DNA of 64,000 nucleotides from Alphaproteobacteria bacterium (GTDB lineage Bacteria > Pseudomonadota > Alphaproteobacteria > Rhizobiales > JAJFHC01), in assembly GCA_021775805.1 (NCBI GenBank), contig JAJFHD010000087.1:47155-111154 (forward strand), read 5' to 3'. The position numbers were made by a program, and so were the translations under genes. Positions 8,771-16,885 of this stretch are shown piece after piece. The stretch's first letter is position 1. Each line of letters begins with the position of its first letter. The notes below the pieces were generated by a model. That model ran no database searches. It saw only the letters and a list, made by a program, of their open reading frames with translations, and was not told the origin of the DNA.

Positions 8771-9532
8771 TCACGGCCGGTGAAGCAGCCAGACGATGTC
8801 AACGGTAAACGAGTAGGCAAGCGCTACCGCGGCGGCCGCAGCTATGACTGTGGCGGCGCCCGAGGTGGTGACGGGCAACAGGCATAGGGCGAGCGTTGCA
8901 ACCTGGACGACGCAGACGACCTGACGTCGACGGCTGGGGGGAAGTTCTGCGCCAAGCCTCCTCTCCGCCATTGCAGCGGCGAGCAAGAGGTAACGCATCG
9001 CCCCTATGACGAGTATCCAGGGGCCGGCCTTGCCAAGTTGCCAGACCAGTGCGGACAGGACCAGAATGAAGAACGCGTCGGTCTCCATGTCGAACCGCGC
9101 GCCGAAGGCGCTTGCCGTCCCGGTCCGGCGCGCCAGCCAGCCGTCGACCCCGTCGAGGACAAGGGCCGTGCCGGCGATTATCGGCAGCCACCATCCCAGA
9201 CCGGCCGCGGATACGCCATGAAACAACAGGCCCGCGCAAAAGGCCGCGATTGCGGACCGCATTAATGTCACCCGGTCAGCCGGGCCCAGCTTGTGTTCAA
9301 CACGATAGTGCCTTTGCAGCAGCACAATGACTGCAACAAGCCCGATGAACACGGCACCGGCCTGCAGGCCAACCGCCGCGGATATGCCGTCCTGAATTGC
9401 AAGGACCACGATCAATCCGGCTGCCATCGTTATGTCGGAAATGAACCCTAAGTAATCCTGAATGGTCGTCGCAGTACCGCGAGGCCCGAACGTTTGGAAT
9501 GGAGTTGTAGTGCGGTTCACTTTGCCGTTCAT
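8771..9532 (-). CDS. CDP-alcohol phosphatidyltransferase family membrane protein
   Basis: Carries the diagnostic CDP-alcohol phosphotransferase signature D-x2-DG-x2-AR-x8-G-x3-D-x3-D as DGVDGWLARRTGTASAFGAR followed by FDMETD, in a protein with about six membrane helices. The family transfers a phosphoalcohol from a CDP-alcohol to a second alcohol (phospholipid or inositol-phosphate synthesis). The frame is open back to 9679, but that would overlap the divergent dehydrogenase gene; ATG 9532 with an ACGGGG site 9 nt upstream leaves an 85-nt divergent promoter region and 253 residues. The position suggests it belongs with the GTP cyclohydrolase/pterin-like locus (inference). Confidence 0.8.
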   Translation of the reverse strand: MNGKVNRTTTPFQTFGPRGTATTIQDYLGFISDITMAAGLIVVLAIQDGISAAVGLQAGAVFIGLVAVIVLLQRHYRVEHKLGPADRVTLMRSAIAAFCAGLLFHGVSAAGLGWWLPIIAGTALVLDGVDGWLARRTGTASAFGARFDMETDAFFILVLSALVWQLGKAGPWILVIGAMRYLLLAAAMAERRLGAELPPSRRRQVVCVVQVATLALCLLPVTTSGAATVIAAAAAVALAYSFTVDIVWLLHRP

Positions 9533-9617
9533 GTCGTTTGACCCCGTGCTTTTGAGTGCGTTGAAGCGGTCTGTTGAACGCAGAGTTTCCTTGATAGTCG
9601 GGTAATCAAGCAAAACA

Positions 9618-10625
9618 ATGTCCCTGAACATACCCTCCATGTGGGCCTTTTGGGCCGAACCGCCGGGTACCGGCGTCATCCGCGAGGCGCCGCTGGCACC
9701 GCCTGGAGAAGGCGATGTTCTGGTTGAGACGGTCTACTCAGCGATCAGCCGCGGCACTGAGGCACTGGTGCATCTGGGGTGTGTGCCGGAAAGCCAGTAC
9801 GCCAGCATGCGTGCCCCGTTTCAGGAGGGGTCCTTCCCGGGTCCGGTTAAGTACGGCTACATGAACGTGGGACGGATCGTTTCCGGACCCGCGGCCCTGA
9901 GGCAACGCTTTGTCTTTTGCCTGTATCCGCACCAGACGGCTTACGTGGTTTCACACACGGACGTGATCGTGGTGCCTGAAGAAATCCCGCCACGCCGGGC
10001 GGTGCTTGCCGCCAATATGGAAACGGCTTTGAATGCGGTCTGGGATGGGGACGTCGGACAATCCCACCGGGTTGCCGTCATCGGTGCCGGTGTCATCGGG
10101 TGCCTTACAGCCTATCTTGCGGCACACATGTCGGGAGCGGAGGTTGAACTGATCGATATCGATGAGAACAAACGCGCCGTCGCCACCGCGCTCGACCTTG
10201 ACTTTCGGTCAAGCGATGCAACAGGCCGCGATTTCGACCGGATTTTTCACGCCAGCGGCACCGAGGCCGGATTGCGGCTGGCCTTGTCGGTCGCCGGGTT
10301 TGAAGCGGAAATAGTCGAGTTGAGCTGGTTCGGCGACGACATGGTCAGCTTGCCGCTCGGTGAACATTTCCATTCTCGGCGCCTCACCATCAAATCGAGT
10401 CAGGTTGGTCATGTGGCGCCTGCATTTCGCAGTGCGTGGTCGCGCCGCGCCCGGCTCGCCTATGCGCTGTCGTTGCTGGAAGACCCGTCGCTGGATGCTC
10501 TCATATCCGGCGAAAGCCGGTTTGAAGACCTGCCCGAGACCATGGCGCGTCTGACCGGGGATGCGAAAGGCATTCTTTGCCACCGGATCGCATACCAGCC
10601 TGAATCGACACAGTCATCACATTGA
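9618..10625 (+). CDS. MDR-superfamily dehydrogenase without the zinc GHE motif
   Basis: 335 residues. The N-terminal GroES-like domain has AISRGTEALVHLG and PFQEGSFPGPVKYGYMNVGR, and the Rossmann motif VAVIGAGVIGCLTAYLAAH is at about residues 151-169. Where zinc alcohol dehydrogenases have GHE, this protein has KYGYMNVG, and no structural-zinc cysteine cluster is visible, so it is probably a zinc-independent reductase/dehydrogenase. The SRGTE and KYGY features recall BchC-like members of the superfamily. It heads a five-gene run (to 13856) with overlapping starts, and its substrate is presumably an intermediate of that pathway (inference). Confidence 0.8.
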   Translation: MSLNIPSMWAFWAEPPGTGVIREAPLAPPGEGDVLVETVYSAISRGTEALVHLGCVPESQYASMRAPFQEGSFPGPVKYGYMNVGRIVSGPAALRQRFVFCLYPHQTAYVVSHTDVIVVPEEIPPRRAVLAANMETALNAVWDGDVGQSHRVAVIGAGVIGCLTAYLAAHMSGAEVELIDIDENKRAVATALDLDFRSSDATGRDFDRIFHASGTEAGLRLALSVAGFEAEIVELSWFGDDMVSLPLGEHFHSRRLTIKSSQVGHVAPAFRSAWSRRARLAYALSLLEDPSLDALISGESRFEDLPETMARLTGDAKGILCHRIAYQPESTQSSH

Positions 10626-10646
10626 AACTGAAATCGGAAACCGCCC

Positions 10647-11045
10647 ATGTACGCTCTCAATGTCCGCGATCATTTCATGATTGCCCACAGTTTTTCCGGC
10701 GAAGTCTTCGGGCCGGCGCAAAGGCTTCACGGAGCGACATATGTGGTTGATGCGGAGTTTCGCAGAGCGGATCTGGATGGCGACGGTCTGGTCGTCGACA
10801 TCGGCTGTGCATCCCAGGTCCTGAAGACGGTGCTGAGCGATCTGAACTACCGGAATCTCGATGACCAGACGGGGTTTGCAGGTCAAAACACGACCACTGA
10901 ATTTCTCGCCAAACTGATATTTGACCGCATCTCGGAGGCAGCCCGGGATGGACGGCTGGGTGCCGGTGCAGCGGGGCTTTCAGCGATCAAGATCACTCTC
11001 AACGAATCCCACATCGCCTGGGCATCCTACGAAGGAGCGTTGTGA
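10647..11045 (+). CDS. 6-pyruvoyl-tetrahydropterin synthase/QueD-like protein with altered active site
   Basis: 132 residues with the T-fold layout of QueD/PTPS: AHSF at 14, RLHGATY at 26-32, VVDIG near 50, [12 protein letters not shown] near 82 and LNESHIAW at 118. Aligning by eye to E. coli QueD, zinc ligands H14 and H28 are kept but the third His (HGH) is A30; the catalytic Cys27 position is A24; the Asp70-His71 pair is N67-Y68; the ligand-binding Glu is kept as E120. So it probably lacks standard PTPS/QueD activity and may act as a modified synthase or binding protein. Its 3' end overlaps the next gene by 4 nt (GTGA). Confidence 0.8.
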   Translation: MYALNVRDHFMIAHSFSGEVFGPAQRLHGATYVVDAEFRRADLDGDGLVVDIGCASQVLKTVLSDLNYRNLDDQTGFAGQNTTTEFLAKLIFDRISEAARDGRLGAGAAGLSAIKITLNESHIAWASYEGAL

Positions 11046-12121
11046 ACGCGAAAATGCCGAACACATCCGAGTGTCGTGCACACCTCATTGTGCCGGGCGA
11101 TCCCGACACACTGACCGGCGGCTCCATCTACGACCGTCTGATGGCAGTGCAACTGCGCAAACTCGGATGGGATGTTACGGTCACCGGCCTCGAAGGCCGG
11201 TTTCCCGACGCCGACAGGACAGCCGTGAGGGCGGTGCAGAACTGCCTTTCTTCAATTGCGGACGGCTCCCTTGTTGTGGTCGATGGGTTGGCGCTGGGAG
11301 CGGTCCCGGAACTGGCGGCGCAGCACGCGTGCCGACTCAAGCTGATCGGCCTGGTACATCACCCGCTCGGCGACGAAACCGGTCTCAGCGATGACCGTCA
11401 GCAGGCCTACCATGTCCGTGAGGTTGCGGCCTTGTCGGTTACGCGCGGGATCGTTGTTACCAGCGGTTTTACCGCGCGCAGACTTTGCCAGCTCGGCGTC
11501 GATGCCCAGTGCATCCGCGTAGCCATCCCCAGTGTGGACCCCGCGCCCCTGGCGACGGGTTGTAACGGGGCCGGGCGGCACATGCTCTGCGTGGCCACGG
11601 TGACACCCCGCAAGCGTCACGACGTTTTGTTGCGGGCGCTTGGCCGCCTCAGGCAAGCGGATTGGACACTGACGTGCATCGGCGACATTGAACGATCGAA
11701 AACCTGGTCCCGGAAGATCTTTGAAATCCTCAAAGAGGAGGGAATTGCCGAAAAGGTGAATTTCAGGGGGGGCTTGTCGGACAGGGACCTGTCGATGGCC
11801 TATGACGGGGCCGACCTCTTTGTCCTGGCGTCGGAGTACGAGGGCTATGGAATGGTCTTGACCGAGGCCCTGGCCCGTGGCCTGCCTGTTGTCGCGACCA
11901 CCGGCGGCGCCATTGCCGAAACAGTGCCCAGCCGTGCCGGGGTGCTTGTGCCGCCGGGAGACAGTGCGGCTTTGAGCGAGGCCTTGTCGGGTTTGTTGGG
12001 TGATGCGGTCCGGTTCGAAGAAGTCAAAGCCGGTGCTGTCGCGGTGCGCGGAGGGCTGCAGAACTGGGCAAGTGCGGGCAAAACCTTCGACCGCTACCTG
12101 CGGGAGTTCTGTTCATCATGA
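11042..12121 (+). CDS. GT-B glycosyltransferase, family 4 type
   Basis: 359 residues from GTG 11042, overlapping the previous stop. The C-terminal domain shows the GT4 hallmarks: [31 protein letters not shown], and the [19 protein letters not shown] segment (E-x7-E donor-binding). The N-terminal acceptor domain contains [17 protein letters not shown], typical of retaining nucleotide-sugar transferases. Donor and acceptor are unknown. Lying between a pterin-synthase homologue and a methyltransferase, it may glycosylate a GTP-derived heterocycle or a lipid carrier (inference). Confidence 0.85.
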   Translation: MNAKMPNTSECRAHLIVPGDPDTLTGGSIYDRLMAVQLRKLGWDVTVTGLEGRFPDADRTAVRAVQNCLSSIADGSLVVVDGLALGAVPELAAQHACRLKLIGLVHHPLGDETGLSDDRQQAYHVREVAALSVTRGIVVTSGFTARRLCQLGVDAQCIRVAIPSVDPAPLATGCNGAGRHMLCVATVTPRKRHDVLLRALGRLRQADWTLTCIGDIERSKTWSRKIFEILKEEGIAEKVNFRGGLSDRDLSMAYDGADLFVLASEYEGYGMVLTEALARGLPVVATTGGAIAETVPSRAGVLVPPGDSAALSEALSGLLGDAVRFEEVKAGAVAVRGGLQNWASAGKTFDRYLREFCSS

Positions 12122-12927
12122 CCGGTTTCAATGCCGAGTGGCTGGCGTTGCGTGAACCCTACGACCACGGCGCACGCGACGGCGATCTTGTAATCGGCCT
12201 CGACCGCTCGCTCGGTTCCGAACCGGTCGTCAGAATTCTTGATCTCGGATGCGGTGCCGGTTCAAATCTGCGCTATCTGGCACCACGATTGGCGTTCCCG
12301 CAGACCTGGTGTCTTGTAGATAATGACAGTGCCATGCTGGATACGCTTTCAGGCAGCGCGGGGTTTGACAGGAAATGCCACGCCATTCTTCAGCACGATC
12401 TGAACGCACTCGACGGCGTGCCGTTCGACGGTGTCCATGCGGTAGTCGCCTCTGCCCTGATGGACCTGGTCTCACCGGCATGGTTCCAAAAGCTTGCCGA
12501 ACGATGCCGGCGGGCCGGCGCCGCGCTGCTCGCCGCGCTTGACTACGATGGCCGCTTGAAGTGGCACCCGGTCCTGAGGGACGATGACTGGATCGAGGCG
12601 TTGTTCAATGTTCACCAACGCGGCGACAAGGGATTCGGTCCTGCCATGGGGCCTGCGGCGACCGGACTGATGTCGGATATCCTGACGGGTCTGGGGTACC
12701 GGGTGCTGACAGCGCCGACGCCATGGGACCTTGGCCCGCATGACGCCGTAATCCAATGCGAATTTATCGCCGGAGTTGTCGCTGCCTGTCTGGAAGCGTC
12801 ACCTGGTGAAAGGGAGCGGATAATGGCCTGGTCGGAACGCCGTAGACGAACCGTCGGCAAAGGACATTCGCGGCTGCTGGTAGGGCACGACGATCTTCTG
12901 GCGCTGCCTCCCGGGACGCAGGCATGA
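12118..12927 (+). CDS. Class I SAM-dependent methyltransferase
   Basis: 269 residues, start overlapping the previous stop (ATGA). Motif I is VRILDLGCGAGSNLRYLAPR near residue 40; an acidic residue after beta-2 (CLVDND) and a DGVHAVVASALMDLVSP motif IV-like stretch complete the Rossmann-fold SAM site. The substrate is unknown. The tight coupling with the glycosyltransferase and the following membrane protein indicates a shared pathway. Confidence 0.85.
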   Translation: MTGFNAEWLALREPYDHGARDGDLVIGLDRSLGSEPVVRILDLGCGAGSNLRYLAPRLAFPQTWCLVDNDSAMLDTLSGSAGFDRKCHAILQHDLNALDGVPFDGVHAVVASALMDLVSPAWFQKLAERCRRAGAALLAALDYDGRLKWHPVLRDDDWIEALFNVHQRGDKGFGPAMGPAATGLMSDILTGLGYRVLTAPTPWDLGPHDAVIQCEFIAGVVAACLEASPGERERIMAWSERRRRTVGKGHSRLLVGHDDLLALPPGTQA

Positions 12928-13856
12928 CCGGGATGCGCGTCAGGCCAGGACTACGATTTGCGGTCAGTATGGGACTTCTGGCCGTTCTTTGGCATCTGAC
13001 CGACGGCCACCGGGTCCTCGATCAGCTGGGTAACCTGGAGGCCGGATTTGCCCTGGCTGCCCTGGCGGTAACTGTCCCCCAGGTGGCCTTGTCGGCGTGG
13101 CGATGGCACTTTGCGGCATTGCGATTGGGTCTTTGCCTGCCGTTTCGACAAGCGTTCGTCGAGTACTATCTTGCGACTTTCCTGAACCAGGTCTTGCCCG
13201 GCGGGATTGCCGGGGACGCGGCGAGGGCTCTGCGCCATGGCCGTTCGGAGGCTCGCGGCATTGGTGCGGCCGCGCGCGCGGTTATTCTTGAACGCGCGTC
13301 CGGGCAGATTGCACTCATTGCCGTCGTATTGTGTGCCCTCATCCTCGAACGGGATGTTTTTCCGGCAATTGCGGACCGTGCGTGGTTCTGGAGCGCCTGG
13401 CTCATCCCTGCTGTCGCGATCGCCGTATTTGTTACACGCAAGGGCCCGTGGCGGCGCGGTGTCGAAACCTTTCTGATTGATTCTAAGACAGTTTTTTCGG
13501 GATGGTCGGGCGGAATTCAACTGATGTCGTCACTGTGTGTGGTCGCAACCTACCTGACGGTTTATGGGCTTGCGGGCCGCTCGGTCGGTGTTGAGCTTTC
13601 GACCGGGGCCTTGATGACCGTGGTTCCCCTGATACTGTTTTCCATGGTCCTGCCGGTTTCGGTGTCCGGTTGGGGCGTGCGCGAAGCCGCCGCCGCGGCC
13701 TCCGCCGCCAGTGCAGGGCTGACCCCTGACAGCGCCGTCGCGGTTTCGATTGCCTACGGGCTGATCGTGTTGGTTTCGTCGTTGCCCGGTTTGTTCGTGT
13801 TGCTGATGTTGCGGCCGGGAGAAGAAACACGGACATCGGCGGCGACAGGCAGATGA
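12924..13856 (+). CDS. Flippase-like/LPG synthase TM-domain (UPF0104) membrane protein
   Basis: 310 residues with about eight hydrophobic segments. It shows features of the lysylphosphatidylglycerol synthase transmembrane domain family: LRFAVSMGLLAVLWHLTDG at the N-terminus, YYLATFLNQVLPGGIAGDAARALRH near 82-106, ILERASGQ and the late VSGWGVREAAAA motif. No soluble aminoacyl-transfer domain is attached. Such proteins are thought to move or handle lipid-linked molecules. The start overlaps the methyltransferase stop (ATGA), and the 3' end overlaps the convergent EEP gene by 103 nt. Confidence 0.8.
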   Translation: MTGMRVRPGLRFAVSMGLLAVLWHLTDGHRVLDQLGNLEAGFALAALAVTVPQVALSAWRWHFAALRLGLCLPFRQAFVEYYLATFLNQVLPGGIAGDAARALRHGRSEARGIGAAARAVILERASGQIALIAVVLCALILERDVFPAIADRAWFWSAWLIPAVAIAVFVTRKGPWRRGVETFLIDSKTVFSGWSGGIQLMSSLCVVATYLTVYGLAGRSVGVELSTGALMTVVPLILFSMVLPVSVSGWGVREAAAAASAASAGLTPDSAVAVSIAYGLIVLVSSLPGLFVLLMLRPGEETRTSAATGR

Positions 13857-14521
13857 TCGGATGCCACCTTTGATGTGGCGGAACGATGGACACGTAAGTT
13901 TTCCATTTCCAATTGGCCATCAAGCCAGATGCGGTCGAGCGGCAATAGCGGCGCGCGGGCGGGGAAAGTCCGGCGGCGTTGGCCACCGGCAAAACGTCGG
14001 GAGAGGATGGAATGGCAACCGCCGAACGGCAGCCATTCGTTGAAATCGCCGAGCAGGACGACCGGGAGACCTTGAGAAAACCCGTCGATTGCCTTGATGA
14101 GATTTCTGACCTGCCGGCGCCGGCCACGCGCGGACAATCCCAAATGTGCCGCCACAGCGAGGATCTTGCTGCCGGGCAGGTCGATCTTTGCCAGGATTGC
14201 ACGTCTGATCTCGGGACCCGACCGGCCGAGGTCCACATGCATCAAGTCGTCGACCGGGTACCGGGTCAAAAGCAAATTGCCGTGAATGCCGCCATCCGAG
14301 TCCATGATCGTGGCCTGTTGAATGCAATCCATCCCAAGTGGTGCGGCCAAGTCCTCCGGTGTAATTCTGGGCCAACCGTGCTGTGTTCTGTTGTCGAATT
14401 CCTGCACAGCCACAATGTCGGCGTTCACTTCGCCGAGCACGGAGACGATGCGTTGCGGGGCGTGAACACCATCGCGACCCACGCACTTGTGAATGTTGTA
14501 TGTGGCGACGGCGAAGTTCAC
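13754..14521 (-). CDS. Endonuclease/exonuclease/phosphatase (EEP) family protein
   Basis: 255 residues with all EEP metal-site motifs: ATYNIHKCVG at the N-terminus, VAVQE near 38, GDFNEW near 158-163 and SDHLPV near 221-226. The family includes nucleases, inositol-phosphate phosphatases and phosphodiesterases. The context (GTP cyclohydrolase II, RibD reductase, CDP-alcohol transferase) makes a small-molecule phosphate ester more likely than DNA (inference). It lies 9 nt after the RibD-like gene in one operon. Its last 103 nt are antisense to the end of the UPF0104 gene. Confidence 0.85.
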   Translation of the reverse strand: MNFAVATYNIHKCVGRDGVHAPQRIVSVLGEVNADIVAVQEFDNRTQHGWPRITPEDLAAPLGMDCIQQATIMDSDGGIHGNLLLTRYPVDDLMHVDLGRSGPEIRRAILAKIDLPGSKILAVAAHLGLSARGRRRQVRNLIKAIDGFSQGLPVVLLGDFNEWLPFGGCHSILSRRFAGGQRRRTFPARAPLLPLDRIWLDGQLEMENLRVHRSATSKVASDHLPVAADVRVSSPGRNISNTNKPGNDETNTISP

Positions 14522-14530
14522 GACGGCAGG

Positions 14531-15412
14531 TTATTCCACTTTCAGGTCGAACAGGACGTCGTCGCCCAACGGGTGATGCCGGCACACGAAGCGATGCGCA
14601 TCGCCCAGTTTTGCCACCGGCGCGAGGCTGAAGCCGGGTCGACCGGAACCGATAATGAGTGGCGCCACGCACACATGAAGCCTGTCGAGAACACCGGCCT
14701 GAAGAAAGCGCGAGACTGTAGTGCCGCCACCTTCGATGAGAATGTTGCGGTGACCACGTGACGACAGTGCGCCGATGATCGCACCCGGCGACAGATTGCC
14801 ATGGTCGTCAGGAAGGCTGACGATGTCAATGTCCGCGGGCCATTCGTGAGCGGCAGCCGAGGCTTCTGTCGTTAGAACAATGGTTGGTGCCGCGTGGTCG
14901 TTGAATATCCGCTGGTCGCGGGGCGTGCGGCCGCCCGGGTCAATGACAGCCCGTACCGGGTTGCTGCCAACGGCCCGCCGCACAGTCAGACGCGGGTCGT
15001 CGGCAATCACCGTTCCGACACCGACAACAACAACGTCGGAGATCGCGCGTAGCCGATGCAGATGATCGAGACCTGCCGCTCCGGTCACGTATTTCGAGTG
15101 ACCGGTTTGGGTGGCGATGTATCCGTCCAGACTTTGGCCAAGTTGAGCCAGTACGGTGCAGGCCTTGCCGCTGGCGACATAAGGCAGATAGATGTCGAGG
15201 AGCTTTGCCGCCTTCGGGGTCACCGGGTGCCACGCACTCCAGCCGCCGGTTGCTGAAATTTCAATAGCAATGTCGTCGCGCTGGGACCTGACGCTGCGCG
15301 CCAGTTCGATGCCGTCAAAGGCCGCGTGCCGGGCGGCATTGACAAGCGACCAGGCCACGGCCTCATCGATCCGGCCCGCGTCCTTACAAGCATGGGTTTC
15401 GTAATCCGGCAT
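14531..15412 (-). CDS. RibD C-terminal-type pyrimidine reductase with novel N-terminal extension
   Basis: 293 residues from ATG 15412 (MPDYETH). Residues 85-293 are the riboflavin-pathway reductase: LGQSLDGYIAT, GLDHLHRLRAISDVVVVGVG, GTVIADDPRLTVR and the late NILIEGGGTTVSRFL loop. The enzyme reduces the ribosyl side chain of the diaminopyrimidine made by GTP cyclohydrolase II. The first 84 residues are not the RibD deaminase: its HAE and PCxxxGxxPPC zinc motifs are absent, and I do not recognise this segment. Divergent from ribA, 228 nt away. The frame is open to 15448, but no ribosome site supports a longer start. Confidence 0.82.
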   Translation of the reverse strand: MPDYETHACKDAGRIDEAVAWSLVNAARHAAFDGIELARSVRSQRDDIAIEISATGGWSAWHPVTPKAAKLLDIYLPYVASGKACTVLAQLGQSLDGYIATQTGHSKYVTGAAGLDHLHRLRAISDVVVVGVGTVIADDPRLTVRRAVGSNPVRAVIDPGGRTPRDQRIFNDHAAPTIVLTTEASAAAHEWPADIDIVSLPDDHGNLSPGAIIGALSSRGHRNILIEGGGTTVSRFLQAGVLDRLHVCVAPLIIGSGRPGFSLAPVAKLGDAHRFVCRHHPLGDDVLFDLKVE

Positions 15413-15640
15413 CGAATGCACATTCCGATTGTTGACGTTCTGCAGCAACCTTGCCGCCTTTGAAGACCCACAGTAGAGACGACGGAATTGTGGCTATTTT
15501 TGTCCGAAATTGATCCCGAATTTGGCCATAAGTCAGTGCAATAAGAGCCGGCGTCTGTCACCGGTTGTTTTGGTGATCATCGCAAATTCAGGCTCGTATC
15601 GACTGTTCATAGGCTAGGACGGCCGGGCAGGAGAAGGTGA

Positions 15641-16765
15641 ATGGCCATGCTTGATCGCGCAATATTCGAGTTTCGACGCGGGCGACCACTGTTCGTTTCC
15701 GAGGACACGGGCGCTGCTGTTGTCTGTGCACTGGATGCTGTCGATGATGACCTGCTCAACGATCTGTCCGACATTGTCGGAACACAAGACCGGCTTGTGC
15801 TGACAGCGGAGCGGGCGAAGATTTTGGACTTGCCTGTCAATGGCGCCAAGGCGATCTCCGTATCCCTGGCCGGACAAGGCTGCGTCGATGACTGGATGAC
15901 GATCGCGGCGCGGCCTGTCAATGGAAACCGGCAATCGATCCTCCCCAGGATCACCGGCGTCAAGGCTGCGCGACCGGCGGAACAGGCTGCATTGGCGTTG
16001 TCAAAATCAAGCAAGCTGTTGCCGTCAGTGGTGTCGTTCTCAGCGCCGGAACATCTGTCGAACCGATTGTCGGGTTCGCTTGACCGGGGCGACATCCTGT
16101 CATTCGATGCGGTGCAGCTGATGCGACGGACGAGGCAGGGGGCGGTCGTTCTTACACGGGTCAGTGAGGCCGAAATCGCGTTGGAAAACGCAAAGTGCTC
16201 TCAGTTCGTGGTGTACCGGGCAAATGACGGTTTCAGCGAGCATGTTGCCATTCTCATCGGCAATTGGCGCGAGATGGATGTGGTGCCTGTGCGTCTGCAT
16301 TCTGCGTGTCTGACCGGGGATCTGTTCGCCAGCCTGCGATGTGACTGCGGCGATCAACTGCGGACGGCGGTTCGCCGGATTGCCGAGCAGGGGGGCGGGA
16401 TCCTTCTGTATCTGGCGCAGGAAGGGCGCGGCATCGGTCTTGCCAACAAGCTCCGGGCCTACAGCCTGCAGGACACGGGTCTGGATACCCTGGACGCCGA
16501 CCATGTTCTCGGGTTTTCTGCCGATGAGCGAAACTACGATGTGGCGGCACTTATGCTTCGCGATCTGGGGGTCGGGCAGATTGAGATGCTGACCAACAAT
16601 CCCGAAAAGGTCTCGGCGATGATCGACAGCGGGATTTCGGTGACGGGCCGGAAGCAGTTGCAAGGGCAGGTCAACCGGCACAACAAGCGGTATCTCGATG
16701 CCAAGGCGACACGGGCCGGCCATCTGTTGAATTTCGATTCAGAAGACTCCAAAACCAAATTCTGA
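15641..16765 (+). CDS. ribA: GTP cyclohydrolase II with N-terminal extension
   Basis: 374 residues; ATG 15641 follows CAGGAGAAGGTGA. The C-terminal half (about 175-374) is GTP cyclohydrolase II: zinc cysteines in HSACLTGDLFASLRCDCGDQ, EGRGIGLANKLRAY for substrate binding and NYDVAALML...LTNNPEK. It opens GTP to the 2,5-diamino-6-ribosylamino-pyrimidinone 5'-phosphate. The N-terminal ~170 residues lack the acidic motifs of a DHBP synthase (RibB) domain. With a divergent RibD-type reductase and a PTPS homologue but no RibB, RibH or RibE here, it may feed a specialised pathway rather than riboflavin supply. No FMN riboswitch is recognisable upstream. Confidence 0.87.
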   Translation: MAMLDRAIFEFRRGRPLFVSEDTGAAVVCALDAVDDDLLNDLSDIVGTQDRLVLTAERAKILDLPVNGAKAISVSLAGQGCVDDWMTIAARPVNGNRQSILPRITGVKAARPAEQAALALSKSSKLLPSVVSFSAPEHLSNRLSGSLDRGDILSFDAVQLMRRTRQGAVVLTRVSEAEIALENAKCSQFVVYRANDGFSEHVAILIGNWREMDVVPVRLHSACLTGDLFASLRCDCGDQLRTAVRRIAEQGGGILLYLAQEGRGIGLANKLRAYSLQDTGLDTLDADHVLGFSADERNYDVAALMLRDLGVGQIEMLTNNPEKVSAMIDSGISVTGRKQLQGQVNRHNKRYLDAKATRAGHLLNFDSEDSKTKF

Positions 16766-16885
16766 ATGTGCGGATGACCATTGTGCCGGGACTAAACATC
16801 TAGACCGTAGTCGCCCAGCGCTTCGCGCCTTGGCGAATGAGGTGATTTGACTCCACCAAACGCTTCAATAAGGACCGGATTCGGC

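Noticed and set aside
15413..15640. FMN riboswitch upstream of GTP cyclohydrolase II
   Set aside because: The conserved RFN elements (such as AGGGGCAGGGTGAAATTCCC-like blocks) are not present in this 228-nt gap.
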